From Mediterranea massiliensis (GTDB lineage Bacteria > Bacteroidota > Bacteroidia > Bacteroidales > Bacteroidaceae): DNA of 19,172 nucleotides. Location of the stretch: NCBI GenBank assembly GCA_958402075.1, contig CATXSD010000046.1:1-19172 (forward strand). The letters are read 5' to 3'. The position numbers were made by a program, and so were the translations under genes. The notes under the pieces were generated by a model that saw nothing but the letters and a program-made list of their open reading frames with translations, ran no database searches and was not told the origin of the DNA. Shown one piece after another: positions 7,720-15,205 of the stretch (positions are counted from its first letter, which is position 1; each line of letters starts with the position of its first letter).

Positions 7720-9540
7720 ATGACTCAAATCCAACAAGTGCTCAAGACCTATTTCGGGTACGACAGCTTCCGTCCGCAACAAGAAGAAATCATCCGTCAT
7801 CTGTTACAGAAAAGAGATGCCCTGGTACTGATGCCTACCGGTGGCGGCAAGTCCGTCTGCTACCAGGTACCCGCCCTCGTGTGCGAAGGAACTGCCGTCG
7901 TCGTATCTCCCCTCATCTCCCTGATGAAAGACCAGGTGGAAAGTCTGTGCACCAACGGCATAGCCGCCGCTGCCCTGAACAGCAACAACGACGAGACAGA
8001 AAACCTGCGCATCCGCCGGGCCTGCATGGAAGGAAAACTGAAACTGCTCTACATCTCGCCCGAGAAGCTGCTGGCCGAGGCCAACTACCTGCTGCGCGAC
8101 ATCTCCATCTCGTTCTTTGCCATTGACGAAGCCCACTGCATCTCGCAATGGGGACACGACTTCCGGCCGGAATACGCCCAACTGGGCATCCTGCGGAGCC
8201 ACTTCCCACAGACACCCGTCATCGCCCTGACCGCCACTGCCGACAAGCTGACGCGTGAAGACATCGTCCGGCAACTCCACCTGCGGGAACCACGCATCTT
8301 CCTCTCGTCGTTCGACCGCCCCAACCTGAGCCTGACCGTCAAGCGCGGTTACCAGCAGAAGGAAAAGAACAAAGCCATCCTCGACTTCATCGGCAGGCAT
8401 CGGGGCGAAAGCGGCATCATCTACTGCATGAGCCGGAACAAGACGGAAAGCGTGGCACTAATGTTGCAGAAGAACGGTATCCGTACCGCCGTCTACCATG
8501 CCGGTCTGGATACCGAAAAGCGCAATCGCGCACAGGACGACTTCATCAACGACCGCATACAGGTAGTGTGTGCCACCGTCGCCTTCGGCATGGGCATCGA
8601 CAAGAGCAACGTGCGGTGGGTCATCCACTACAACCTGCCCAAGAGTATCGAGAGTTTCTATCAGGAAATAGGACGTGCCGGACGCGACGGTCTGCCAAGC
8701 GACACCCTGCTCTTCTACTCGATGGCCGACCTCATCCTGCTGACCAAGTTTGCCAACGAAAGCGGACAGAGTGAAATCAATCTGGAGAAACTCCAGCGCA
8801 TGCAGCAATATGCCGAGGCCGACATCTGCCGACGGCGTATCCTACTGAACTATTTTGGCGAACAACGGACACACGATTGCGGCAACTGCGACGTATGCAA
8901 GAATCCGCCCGAACGGTTCGACGGCACCGTCATCGTACAGAAAGCACTGAGCGCCATCGCCCGCACCAATCAGCAGGTCGGTACCCAAATGCTGGTAGAC
9001 ATCCTGCGCGGCAACCTCAATGCCGAACTCAAAGAAAAAGGCTACCACCAGCTGAAAACCTATGGAGCCGGACGCGACATCCCCGCCCGCGACTGGCAGG
9101 ACTACCTGCTGCAGATGCTGCAAATGGGATATTTTGAAGTGGCTTACAACGAAAGCAACCACCTGAAGATAACCCCTGCGGGAAGCGACGTCCTCTTCGG
9201 CAGGGAGACAGCCCGCCTGGTGGTCATCCGCAGGGAGGAAACGACGGGCACGCGAGGAAGAAAACGGCGGACGGCATCGCCCGTCATGCGCGAACTGCCA
9301 CTGGGAATGGAAAGCGGAGAAAGCACCGACCTCTTCGAAGCTCTCAAGGATCTGCGCAAGCGCCTGGCCGACGAGGAGGTACTGCCTGCCTACATCGTCC
9401 TGTCCGACAAGGTGCTGCACCTGCTGGCCGCCCAACGCCCCACGACCCTCGAAGCCTTCGGCAACGTGAGCGGCATCAGCGAATACAAAAAACGAAAATA
9501 CGGGAAAGAATTCGTCAAGCTCATCCGACGCTTCGTCTGA
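7720..9540 (+). CDS. recQ: ATP-dependent DNA helicase RecQ
   Basis: A 3'-5' superfamily 2 DNA helicase acting in recombination and stalled-fork repair. With start ATG 7720 it has 606 residues, the usual RecQ length. Visible in order: motif 0 FRPQQEEII (17-25), Walker A MPTGGGKS (38-45), DEAH box (136-139) in AIDEAHCISQWGHDFRP, motif VI QEIGRAGRDG (315-324), the RecQ-C-terminal zinc-binding cysteines 370, 387, 390 and 393 (CRRR...CGNCDVC), a winged-helix region, and a C-terminal HRDC domain (about 525-606). An upstream in-frame TTG at 7690 falls inside the promoter element and is rejected. It is the only complete plus-strand gene here, convergent with the TPR gene with 17 bases between stops and no clear terminator. 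Confidence 0.97.
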   Translation: MTQIQQVLKTYFGYDSFRPQQEEIIRHLLQKRDALVLMPTGGGKSVCYQVPALVCEGTAVVVSPLISLMKDQVESLCTNGIAAAALNSNNDETENLRIRRACMEGKLKLLYISPEKLLAEANYLLRDISISFFAIDEAHCISQWGHDFRPEYAQLGILRSHFPQTPVIALTATADKLTREDIVRQLHLREPRIFLSSFDRPNLSLTVKRGYQQKEKNKAILDFIGRHRGESGIIYCMSRNKTESVALMLQKNGIRTAVYHAGLDTEKRNRAQDDFINDRIQVVCATVAFGMGIDKSNVRWVIHYNLPKSIESFYQEIGRAGRDGLPSDTLLFYSMADLILLTKFANESGQSEINLEKLQRMQQYAEADICRRRILLNYFGEQRTHDCGNCDVCKNPPERFDGTVIVQKALSAIARTNQQVGTQMLVDILRGNLNAELKEKGYHQLKTYGAGRDIPARDWQDYLLQMLQMGYFEVAYNESNHLKITPAGSDVLFGRETARLVVIRREETTGTRGRKRRTASPVMRELPLGMESGESTDLFEALKDLRKRLADEEVLPAYIVLSDKVLHLLAAQRPTTLEAFGNVSGISEYKKRKYGKEFVKLIRRFV

Positions 9541-9557
9541 CCGGGACAACCGCCGTC

Positions 9558-10406
9558 CTACCTGCACTGACGCAACAGTTCGCGCACCTCGCTTTGGGGC
9601 ACGCCCAGCGAAACGGCCTTCTCCAGGTCGCGCTTGGCCTGCGTCTTCTTTTCCTGCATCAGATAGACCCGCCCGCGCATCAGGTAGGCCTCCACCTGTT
9701 CAGGGTCCAGCCGGATGGCTTCGTCCAGATCCATCAGAGCCAAATCGGTGTTCCGCATGTCGAGCTCCACGCCGGCACGGGCCACATAGACCACAGCCAG
9801 TTCGCGCGGAGCATAAGGCGTCGAACCACCCTTGTCGGCCAGCATGCCTTCGAGCACCTTCAGGGCCTCGCCATAGCGGGCCTCACGCTGGTGAAGGGTA
9901 GCCAGCCCCAGACGGGCGCTGTAGTGACGGGGATCCACCTTCAACAGCGTGTCATAGTCGAGGCGGGCAAACTTGTAGTCGCGCCGGTTCATGTAGATGT
10001 AGGCACGCATCAGCAGCGCTTCGACGTTGTGGGGTTCCAGCTCGATGACCTGCGAATAGTCGGCACGGGCCTTGTCGTCCTGCCCCATCTCGAGCGAGAG
10101 GGTGGCATGGTTCATCAGGATGGGAACAGACATGGGAGCGATGTTGAGGGCCAGCCTATAGGACTCCAAAGCCTGCTCGTAACGGTGCTGGCTGCGCTGA
10201 ATGGTACCCAAATTGGAGAAGAGCAGGGCATTGCGCACATTGGCGGGCTCCAGTTTCAGAGCCTGGCGGATGCAGTATTCAGCCTGTTCGAGGCTATCCT
10301 GCTCGGTGGCAGTCACGGCACGCTCGCACCATTCGTCATAGGTTTGCGACAAGGCAGGAAGCCAAGTGACTACAAGCAGAAGTACGGACAGGAAGGCTTT
10401 CTTCAT
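9558..10406 (-). CDS. Exported tetratricopeptide-repeat protein
   Basis: A 282-residue protein from ATG 10406, chosen because it begins an N-terminal signal peptide (MKKAFLSVLLLVVTWLPALS, probable cleavage near residue 20); the frame is open further upstream but that extension overlaps cysK and breaks the signal peptide. The mature part is a run of about six TPR units with the typical A-x-x-x-Y-x-x-A-L-x-x-x-P spacing (for example YEQALESYRLALNIAP, ALMDLDEAIRLDPEQVEAY). TPR proteins are scaffolds for protein contacts; a specific role is not visible. It follows cysK by 41 bases in the same direction, so it may be the last gene of the leu transcript. The AT-rich gap contains TATATTTA, a poor promoter-like match. 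Confidence 0.85.
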   Translation of the reverse strand: MKKAFLSVLLLVVTWLPALSQTYDEWCERAVTATEQDSLEQAEYCIRQALKLEPANVRNALLFSNLGTIQRSQHRYEQALESYRLALNIAPMSVPILMNHATLSLEMGQDDKARADYSQVIELEPHNVEALLMRAYIYMNRRDYKFARLDYDTLLKVDPRHYSARLGLATLHQREARYGEALKVLEGMLADKGGSTPYAPRELAVVYVARAGVELDMRNTDLALMDLDEAIRLDPEQVEAYLMRGRVYLMQEKKTQAKRDLEKAVSLGVPQSEVRELLRQCR

Positions 10407-10447
10407 ATGCAATAAATATAGTATATATAAGGTATAAATAATCGGGA

Positions 10448-11368
10448 TCAATACAGCCCCACCGACAAATAACGCTCGCCGGTATCGGGCAGAAGCACGA
10501 CGATACATTTGCCCTGCATATCGGGCCGGGCAGCCAAGGTGCGGGCAGCATGAAGCGCGGCACCCGACGAAATGCCGGCCAGCAGTCCTTCGGTGGCAGC
10601 CAGCTCACGGGAGGCACGGAAAGCATCGTCGTCGGACACGGAAATCACCTCGTCGACGACAGAAGCGTCGTAGTTGGCGGGGATGAAATTAGCACCGATG
10701 CCCTGCAGGCGGTGAGGTCCGGCCTGTCCGCCCTCAAGTACAGGCGACGAAGCCGGCTCGACGGCCACGATACGCACGGCAGCATTGTGCTTTTTCAAGG
10801 CACGAGCCACACCGCTGACGGTACCGCCCGTTCCCACACCGGCCACAAAGACATCCACCTGCCCGGCGGTTTCAGTCCATATTTCCTCACCGGTAGTACG
10901 CTCGTGTATGGCCGGATTGGAAGGGTTGTCGAACTGCTGGAGGATGACGGCACCGGACGTGGCGTCACGCAATGCCTCGGCCTTGGCGATGGAACCCGCC
11001 ATTCCCTCCGCACCGGGCGTCAACACAATTTCAGCTCCCAGTGCCTTCAGCAGGTTGCGACGCTCAAGACTCATGGTCTCGGGCATGGTGAGGACAAGGT
11101 GATACCCCTTGATGGTAGCCACCATAGCCAGGCCGATGCCTGTATTGCCGCTGGTGGGTTCGATAATGGTAGCGCCGGGCTTCAACAAGCCACGAGCTTC
11201 GGCATCTTCAATCATGGCCAGGGCAGTACGTGCCTTCACGCTGCCTGAGGGGTTGAACATCTCCAGTTTTGCCACCAGCGGACGGGAAAGCCCGTGCAGA
11301 CGGCTGTAGGCCGACAGCTCCATGAGCGGAGTGCGGCCTACCAGATCTATCAGGTTCTTTGCTATCAT
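10448..11368 (-). CDS. cysK: Cysteine synthase (O-acetylserine sulfhydrylase)
   Basis: Pyridoxal-phosphate enzyme making cysteine from O-acetylserine and sulfide. The 306 residues match the CysK/CysM family. Lys45 in NPSGSVKARTA is the PLP Schiff-base lysine; PTSGNTG (71-77) is the substrate loop, GVGTGGTVSG (177-186) the phosphate-binding loop, and DTGERYLS near the C-terminus is typical of CysK. The residue after the Schiff-base lysine is Ala where many homologues have Asp; variation here is tolerated in the family. It starts 6 bases after the leuB stop, so it is very probably read from the leu transcript, an unusual partner for branched-chain amino acid genes. CysM or a related beta-substituting enzyme is a less likely alternative. 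Confidence 0.93.
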   Translation of the reverse strand: MIAKNLIDLVGRTPLMELSAYSRLHGLSRPLVAKLEMFNPSGSVKARTALAMIEDAEARGLLKPGATIIEPTSGNTGIGLAMVATIKGYHLVLTMPETMSLERRNLLKALGAEIVLTPGAEGMAGSIAKAEALRDATSGAVILQQFDNPSNPAIHERTTGEEIWTETAGQVDVFVAGVGTGGTVSGVARALKKHNAAVRIVAVEPASSPVLEGGQAGPHRLQGIGANFIPANYDASVVDEVISVSDDDAFRASRELAATEGLLAGISSGAALHAARTLAARPDMQGKCIVVLLPDTGERYLSVGLY

Positions 11369-11374
11369 GAGGCG

Positions 11375-12436
11375 TCAGGCTTTCTGTATGTAGTCAACAA
11401 TCCAGGCGCCTACTTCCTTCGTGCCATACTTGGCTCCGCCTTCCACCTGAATTTCAGGCGTACGGACATTGGCATCGAGCGAGGCATCGACAGCCTTCCG
11501 GATAAGAGCACCTTCTTCTTTCAGGTTGAAATATTCGAAGAGCATGGCTACGGAGAGTATCTGAGCCAGAGGATTGGCGATGTTCAGCCCTTTGGCCTGC
11601 GGCCACGAACCGTGGATGGGTTCGAAGACCGGCGTGCTCTCGCCCGTAGAGGCCGAAGGAAGCAAGCCCATCGAACCGCTGATGACAGAGCCTTCGTCCG
11701 TCAGGATGTCGCCAAAGGTATTCTCGGTGACCATCACGTCGAAGAAGCGCGGTTCCTGTATCATCTTCATGGCGGCGTTGTCAACGTACATATAGTCGGT
11801 CTTCACTTCGGGATATTTGGGGGCCATCTCCTGGGCTATCTGACGCCAGAGGCGGGAAGAAGCCAACACGTTGGCCTTGTCGACTACCGTCAGATGCTTG
11901 CGACGCTTCATGGCATACTCGAAGCCGACACGAAGGATGCGCTCAATCTCGGGACGGGTGTAATAGTTGGTATCCCATGCCTTGTCGTTGTCCTGGTATT
12001 TCTCACCGAAGTACATGCCGCCCGTCAGTTCGCGGATGCAGAGGAAGTCGGCACCCTCGACCAACTCGGCGCGCAGAGGTGACTTGTGCAGAAGGCACTG
12101 GAAGGTCTGCACGGGGCGAATGTTGGCATAGAGGCCAAGACGCTTGCGCATGGCCAGCAACCCCTGCTCGGGACGCACCTTGGCAGTGGGGTCGTTGTCG
12201 AAGCGCGGGTCGCCCACGGCCGAGAAGAGGACAGCGTCGGCATTCTTGCATATCTGATAGGTGGCTTCGGGGAAGGGATCGCCCACCTCGTCGATGGCAT
12301 GTGCACCGCAGAGGGCGTATTCGTACGTCACCTTGTGACCAAACTTCTCGCATACGGCGGTCATTACATCCACACCTACGGCGGATATTTCGGGGCCGAT
12401 ACCGTCACCGGCCAATACTGCTACTTTCAGTTCCAT
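11375..12436 (-). CDS. leuB: 3-isopropylmalate dehydrogenase
   Basis: NAD-dependent oxidative decarboxylase converting 3-isopropylmalate to 2-oxoisocaproate, the last leucine-specific step before transamination. In organisms using citramalate it also acts on erythro-3-methylmalate to give 2-oxobutyrate. The 353 residues show GDGIGPE (10-16), the substrate loop VRPEQGLLAMRKRL (87-100), RELTGGMYFG (135-144, with Arg135 and Tyr142), Lys187, and the metal ligands Asp219, Asp243 and Asp247 in VDNAAMKMI and NTFGDILTDEGS. The length and the RELTGG form distinguish it from isocitrate dehydrogenase. It starts 5 bases after the small membrane protein gene and ends 6 bases before cysK, indicating one transcript. 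Confidence 0.98.
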   Translation of the reverse strand: MELKVAVLAGDGIGPEISAVGVDVMTAVCEKFGHKVTYEYALCGAHAIDEVGDPFPEATYQICKNADAVLFSAVGDPRFDNDPTAKVRPEQGLLAMRKRLGLYANIRPVQTFQCLLHKSPLRAELVEGADFLCIRELTGGMYFGEKYQDNDKAWDTNYYTRPEIERILRVGFEYAMKRRKHLTVVDKANVLASSRLWRQIAQEMAPKYPEVKTDYMYVDNAAMKMIQEPRFFDVMVTENTFGDILTDEGSVISGSMGLLPSASTGESTPVFEPIHGSWPQAKGLNIANPLAQILSVAMLFEYFNLKEEGALIRKAVDASLDANVRTPEIQVEGGAKYGTKEVGAWIVDYIQKA

Positions 12437-12441
12437 ATCGT

Positions 12442-12681
12442 TTATTCGTTGTTATTCAATAATTCTTGTACTTTGTCTTTATACTTCTTGTTCCTGAGGC
12501 GCCGGCGGTCGGCAGCAATGAAGCCTGCGGTGAGCAGGGCCGCCACCACGACGTTGACCAGCAGATTGCCGTCCTTCCACTCCTCGTCGGGGCTTAGCCA
12601 ACGCAGCAAGCCATTGACGGCCAGCAGCAGAATGAAAACCAGCACATAGCGCTGCCAGGGTTTCAAGCTAATCTTTTTCAT
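12442..12681 (-). CDS. Small two-helix membrane protein in the leu operon
   Basis: A 79-residue protein that I do not recognise as a named family. It has a basic N-terminus (MKKISLKPWQR), a hydrophobic helix about 12-29 (YVLVFILLLAVNGLLRWL), a short acidic connection (SPDEEWKDG), a second helix about 41-58 (LVNVVVAALLTAGFIAA) and a basic cytoplasmic tail (DRRRLRNKKYKDK), so both ends are predicted inside by the positive-inside rule. Its stop is 5 bases from the leuB start, which supports a real translated gene. It follows the 22-bp repeat array. A role in amino acid transport or enzyme anchoring would be speculation. Confidence 0.72.
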   Translation of the reverse strand: MKKISLKPWQRYVLVFILLLAVNGLLRWLSPDEEWKDGNLLVNVVVAALLTAGFIAADRRRLRNKKYKDKVQELLNNNE

Positions 12682-12789
12682 GTCTCACCTTTGTTTCAGG
12701 GCTCAAAATAAGCATTTTATTCCATATCTCCGGCCCTAATTTTTCTTAAAAGTCTGAACGGACCACTTTTCCCAAGCTGAAGGGACAGG

Positions 12790-12951
12790 ACGGATACCTG
12801 TGCCCGTAGCAATGTCTGTGCCGACAGTCTCTGTTTCCCCACGGAGTAACTTTCGTTTCCCCCGCAGGAAACTCCCGTTTCCCCAGTAGGAAACGCCCGT
12901 TCCCCCAGTAGGAAACGCCCGTTCCGCAAGCAGGAAACTTCAGGTATCCGT
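12790..12951. repeat. 11-bp perfect inverted repeat enclosing the 22-bp array
   Basis: ACGGATACCTG (12790-12800) is the exact reverse complement of CAGGTATCCGT (12941-12951). The pair encloses the whole 22-bp array and about 30 further bases containing a smaller dyad (CTGTGCCGACAG around 12815-12826). This could form a cruciform or a large branched RNA hairpin between two leu operon genes, or mark the ends of a small non-autonomous element; no flanking target duplication is evident. The remaining bases 12682-12789 hold a short dyad (GGGC...GCCC with TTTTATT/AATAAAA-like inner arms) near 12700-12736 and no gene. Confidence 0.7.
12831..12941. repeat. Tandem array of about five 22-bp units inside the leu operon
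   Basis: Units start at 12831 (23 bp, diverged), 12854, 12876, 12898 and 12920. The shared core on the plus strand is CGTTTCCCCMGYAGGAAACKCC-like: GTTTCC and GGAAAC form a 6-bp inverted repeat around a 6-base centre in each well-conserved unit. Units 3 and 4 differ at one base. It lies between the CimA-type gene (stop 12967) and the small membrane protein gene (start 12681). Minus-strand frames through it give peptide repeats (FLLGE, FPTGET) that look spurious. There are no spacers, so it is not a CRISPR. Confidence 0.85.
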
Positions 12952-12966
12952 GCAGCCTCAGAGTCA

Positions 12967-14535
12967 TTACATACGCGGAGAGGAGTCAGAAGATGCCTCA
13001 GTCTTGTCGTAACTGTCCTCGATGAGGTTCAGCATCTTCATCGTAGCCTTGATGGCAGCCTCCGTCTGGTCGGCGTCGAGGCCGCGGGTGCGGAGCACCT
13101 TGTCGTCGAAGCTCCACGTGATGACCGTCTGCACGAAGGCGTCCGTACGTCCGCCGGGCGGGATGCTGACGGCATAATTGGTCAGCATCGGGAAACGGCG
13201 GCCCAGCGTACCCTTGTACACCTTGCGCAGGGCGCGGACGAAAGCGTCGTACTGACCGTCGCCGCTGCTGTTTTCTTCGTACTCCTTGCCGTTGATTTCC
13301 ACCTTGATGGTGGCCATCGGCTTCAGCCCGTAGGCCAGGTTGACGATGTAGCTCTTCAGCTTGACGCGCTCGGTGCGCACGTCGTGCTTCAGCACGTCGG
13401 ACACGATGTAGGGCAAGTCTTCCTGCGTGACGAGTTCCTTCTTATCACCCAGCTCGATGATACGTTCGGTAACCTTGCGCATCGACTCGTCGTCCAGCTG
13501 CAACCCCAGGTCTTCGAGGTTCCTGCGGATGTTGGCCTTGCCGGAATTCTTGCCGAGGGCATACTCGCGGCGACGGCCGAAGCGTTCGGGCAGGAGGTCA
13601 TTGCAATAGAGGTTGCGCTTGTTGTCGCCGTCGGCATGCACGCCTGCCACCTGTGTGAAGACATTCTCGCCCACGATGGGCTTGTTGGCGGGGATGGCAA
13701 TGCCGGAATACGACTCCACCACGCGGCTCACCTCGTTCAGACGGCTCTCGTCGATGCCTGTTATGGCGTTGAAGTGGTCCTTCAGGATGGCCTGCACGCT
13801 GGCCAGCGGGGCATTGCCCGCGCGTTCGCCCAGACCGTTGATGGTGGTGTGCAGACCACGGCAACCGCTCAGCACAGCTGCCAGCACGTTGGAGACGGCC
13901 AGGTCGTAGTCGTTGTGTGCATGGAAGTCGAAATGCACGTCGGGATAACGTTTCTTCATCTTGCGCATGAACTCAATGACCTGCAGGGGATTGAGGATGC
14001 CCAGTGTGTCGGGCAGCATGAAGCGGCGGATAGAAGTGCCGACAAGGGCATCCATCAGCTGGAAGACGTAGTCGGGCGAATCTTTCATACCGCTGCTCCA
14101 GTCCTCCAGATAGATGTTGACGTCCATGTCGAGCGAGTCGGCGTAGTCCACCACCGCACGGATGTCGGTGATATGCTCCTCGGGGGTTTTCTTCAGTTGG
14201 TATGTGCAGTGCTTCAACGAGCCCTTGCACAGCAGATTGATGACACGACACCCGGCGGCATGTATCCAGTCGACAGACACATGCCCGTCCACGAAGCCCA
14301 GCACCTCGACGCGCTGCAACAGGCCGCGTCGGGCGGCCCAGTCGCAGATCATGCGCACGGCATCGGCCTCGCCGTCGGACACGCGGGCAGAGGCTACCTC
14401 CACGCGGTCCACCTTCAGCTCCTCGAGCAGCAGACGGGCAATCATCAGCTTCTCGTGAGGCACGAAAGACACGCCGCTGGTCTGCTCCCCGTCGCGCAGG
14501 GTGGTGTCCATGATTTCTATTCTTGGATGGTTCAT
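12967..14535 (-). CDS. 2-isopropylmalate synthase family enzyme, probable (R)-citramalate synthase
   Basis: A second LeuA-superfamily acyl-CoA condensing enzyme, 522 residues from ATG 14535; the longer frame from 14586 would overlap the leuD stop and begins with a non-conserved stretch. The catalytic barrel shows DTTLRDGEQ (10-18) and FDFHAHNDYD (202-211, metal-binding His205 and His207), NGLGERAGNAPL, and GVHADGDNKRN in the linker. The C-terminal third, including GKEYEENSSGDGQYDAFVRAL, is the LeuA-type regulatory/dimerisation domain. Length and C-terminal domain fit the citramalate synthase (CimA) branch, which condenses pyruvate with acetyl-CoA to start isoleucine synthesis, although an alternative alpha-isopropylmalate synthase or other 2-oxoacid specificity is possible. 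It follows leuD by 28 bases. Enzyme superfamily certain, CimA function inferred. Confidence 0.85.
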   Translation of the reverse strand: MNHPRIEIMDTTLRDGEQTSGVSFVPHEKLMIARLLLEELKVDRVEVASARVSDGEADAVRMICDWAARRGLLQRVEVLGFVDGHVSVDWIHAAGCRVINLLCKGSLKHCTYQLKKTPEEHITDIRAVVDYADSLDMDVNIYLEDWSSGMKDSPDYVFQLMDALVGTSIRRFMLPDTLGILNPLQVIEFMRKMKKRYPDVHFDFHAHNDYDLAVSNVLAAVLSGCRGLHTTINGLGERAGNAPLASVQAILKDHFNAITGIDESRLNEVSRVVESYSGIAIPANKPIVGENVFTQVAGVHADGDNKRNLYCNDLLPERFGRRREYALGKNSGKANIRRNLEDLGLQLDDESMRKVTERIIELGDKKELVTQEDLPYIVSDVLKHDVRTERVKLKSYIVNLAYGLKPMATIKVEINGKEYEENSSGDGQYDAFVRALRKVYKGTLGRRFPMLTNYAVSIPPGGRTDAFVQTVITWSFDDKVLRTRGLDADQTEAAIKATMKMLNLIEDSYDKTEASSDSSPRM

Positions 14536-14563
14536 AGTTGGCAAATTATTGTGGCAGGCAGCA

Positions 14564-15163
14564 TCATTTGTGTGCCGCCGATTCATAGTCCTCTATCTTC
14601 TTCTTGTTTTCTACCAGGAAGTCGATGTCGTCCAGCCCGTTCATCAGGCAATGTTTCTTGTAGGCATTGATTTCGAATGTTTCCGTGCGGCCCGTTGCCT
14701 TGTTGGTCACCGTCTGGGCGGGCAGGTTCACTTCGACCTCGGTCTTGGGATCGGCCGCAATGCTCTCGAACAATTCCTTCAGAAAAGCTTCGCTCACTAC
14801 CACGGGCAGCACGAAGTTGTTCAGCTCGTTGTTCTTGTGGATGTCCGCAAAGAAGCTTGAGATAACTACACGGAAACCATATCCGGCAATGGCCCAGGCG
14901 GCATGTTCACGGCTGGAACCTGATCCGAAGTTCTTTCCGGCTACCAGGATGCAGCCGCTGTACGTGGGATTGTTCAGCACGAAATCCTTGTTCAGCGTAC
15001 CGTCGGCATTGTAGCGCCAGTCACGGAAAAGGTTGTCACCGAAAAACTTCTCCTCGCGCGTCGTTGCCTTGAGGAAACGGGCGGGGATAATCTGGTCGGT
15101 ATCTACGTTCTCCAGCGGCAGGGGAACGCAGGTGGAAGTTATGATGTTGAATTTCTGTTTCAT
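14564..15163 (-). CDS. leuD: 3-isopropylmalate dehydratase, small subunit
   Basis: Swivelling-domain subunit that pairs with LeuC to isomerise 2- to 3-isopropylmalate (and citramalate to 3-methylmalate where CimA is used). The 199 residues match the bacterial LeuD length. Visible are the conserved NVDTDQIIPARF (19-30) and GKNFGSGSSREHA (76-88), the substrate-binding loop of the aconitase swivel domain. No signal peptide. It follows leuC by 42 bases and precedes the CimA-type gene by 28 bases. Confidence 0.98.
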   Translation of the reverse strand: MKQKFNIITSTCVPLPLENVDTDQIIPARFLKATTREEKFFGDNLFRDWRYNADGTLNKDFVLNNPTYSGCILVAGKNFGSGSSREHAAWAIAGYGFRVVISSFFADIHKNNELNNFVLPVVVSEAFLKELFESIAADPKTEVEVNLPAQTVTNKATGRTETFEINAYKKHCLMNGLDDIDFLVENKKKIEDYESAAHK

Positions 15164-15205
15164 TGTAGTACGATAGTTAATGAATGATCATCTGTATGCA
15201 TATTC

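Noticed and set aside
7543..7800. 85-residue minus-strand frame with hydrophobic segments between the AraC-type gene and recQ
   Set aside because: It overlaps the recQ start in antisense and its hydrophobic character comes from AT-rich intergenic DNA; no promoter or family signature.
10407..10508. N-terminal extension of the TPR protein upstream of 10406
   Set aside because: It overlaps cysK and would bury the signal peptide that begins at ATG 10406.
12831..12941. Possible CRISPR array
   Set aside because: Units are contiguous with no unique spacers and no cas genes are nearby; the same applies to 18829-19058.
12717..12967. Minus-strand frames of 70 and 73 residues with FLLGE/FPTGE-like repeats
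   Set aside because: They are translations of the 22-bp hairpin units; two different frames are open simultaneously, which reflects composition and not coding.
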